From Chromatiales bacterium (lineage in GTDB: Bacteria > Pseudomonadota > Gammaproteobacteria > Steroidobacterales > Woeseiaceae), in NCBI GenBank assembly GCA_004282875.1, contig SHLT01000006.1:1-49684 (forward strand): DNA of 49,684 bases, given 5' to 3'. The notes beneath the pieces are model-generated. The model was not told the origin of the DNA, made no database searches, and saw only the letters and a list, made by a program, of their open reading frames with translations. Each line of letters begins with the position of its first letter. The first letter of the stretch is position 1. Shown piece by piece: positions 49,423 to 49,684 of the stretch. The translations under genes were made by a program, and so were the position numbers.

Positions 49423-49684
49423 ATGAATCTCACTGGCGTTGCGATCAACAAAAACCGGATCACGCTGACGATCGTCGCACTGGCCGTGATTGCGGGAATC
49501 GTTGCATACGGCACCCTGCCCAAGGCACAGGACCCGGGCTTCACTGTCCGTACGGCCGTCATCACGACGCGCTTCCCTGGCGCAAGCCCCGAGCGTGTGG
49601 AGCTGCTCGTTACGGACAAGATCGAAAAAAAGATCCAGGAGATGCCGGAAATCGACTCGATCACGAGCGAGTCGCGAACCGGGA
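49423..49684 (+). CDS. RND efflux permease, N-terminal fragment (runs off window)
   Basis: From ATG 49423 the frame reads MNLTGVAINKNRITLTIV, the first membrane helix of RND pumps. It continues AYGTLPKAQDPGFTVRTAVI and FPGASPERVELLVTDKIE, the conserved start of the porter domain. Only 87 residues are in the window. It lies 14 bp after the adaptor gene and completes a three-gene tripartite efflux operon in the order outer-membrane protein, adaptor, pump. Substrates cannot be told from this part. Confidence 0.94.
   Translation, partial: MNLTGVAINKNRITLTIVALAVIAGIVAYGTLPKAQDPGFTVRTAVITTRFPGASPERVELLVTDKIEKKIQEMPEIDSITSESRTG

Noticed and set aside
1-49684. CRISPR array or phage region
   Set aside because: No regularly spaced repeats of CRISPR size and no phage structural or replication genes are visible.

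Overview
The window looks like chromosomal DNA of a GC-rich (roughly 60 percent by eye) free-living gammaproteobacterium. The pointers are a YceH (DUF480) protein of typical length, a short DksA/TraR-type zinc-finger protein, an iron-type superoxide dismutase, a tRNA-Gly(CCC) that resembles enterobacterial glyU and has an encoded CCA end, and many lipoprotein, OmpA, TolC and RND envelope proteins. I see no phage, integrase, transposase gene or CRISPR array. About 46 protein genes and one tRNA are supported. Four convergent gene pairs abut or overlap at their stop codons.

Layout. 1-6015 (all minus): partial HAD phosphatase, SLC13/TrkA-C transporter, YIP1-family membrane protein, short-chain dehydrogenase, helix-hairpin-helix membrane protein, OmpA-type protein. 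6157-14572: a lipid/oxidation district with a Baeyer-Villiger-type flavin monooxygenase, an S9 peptidase, a plus-strand operon of wax-ester synthase/DGAT, HMG-CoA-reductase-like enzyme and SRPBCC-like protein, and a convergent GMC oxidoreductase. 14728-17559: a lipoprotein with a C-terminal CxxCH, a NYN/LOTUS protein, an NAD(P)-binding protein with a signal peptide, and a small outer-membrane barrel. 17734-21155: an unrecognised polytopic coiled-coil membrane protein translationally coupled to a von Willebrand A (vWA) lipoprotein, convergent with a TPR protein.

21324-30114 is mostly housekeeping and stress functions: thioredoxin-fold proteins, MgtC, patatin, MarR-like and HxlR-like regulators, sodB, a flavodoxin-fold reductase, an atypical pyruvate-kinase-like protein, a small ribbon-helix-helix-like protein, and a divergent pair of exported thiol-disulfide proteins. 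30156-38686 holds a TolB-like/TPR membrane protein, a secreted CotH-like protein, two paralogous ExeA-type AAA + FHA proteins on the same strand about 2.7 kb apart, an exported methyltransferase-like protein, DksA-like, YceH and a DUF4382 lipoprotein. 38803-45444 carries a cytochrome c lipoprotein, a 1273-residue M48 metalloprotease, a TPR lipoprotein and a dihaem oxidoreductase. 45445-45828 has no gene but contains nested inverted repeats that may be a small mobile or structured element. The tRNA-Gly gene follows, then a tripartite RND efflux operon that runs off the window. Its TolC-type outer-membrane gene has an N-terminal ABC substrate-binding-like domain fused to it.

The strongest candidates for something undescribed are the substrate-binding/TolC fusion in the RND operon (45993-49684), the paired FHA-AAA proteins (33493-34734 and 37442-38686), the membrane protein plus vWA lipoprotein pair (17734-19805), and the acyltransferase/HMGR/SRPBCC operon (9887-12982). 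Calls rest on reading motifs by eye; no database search was run.
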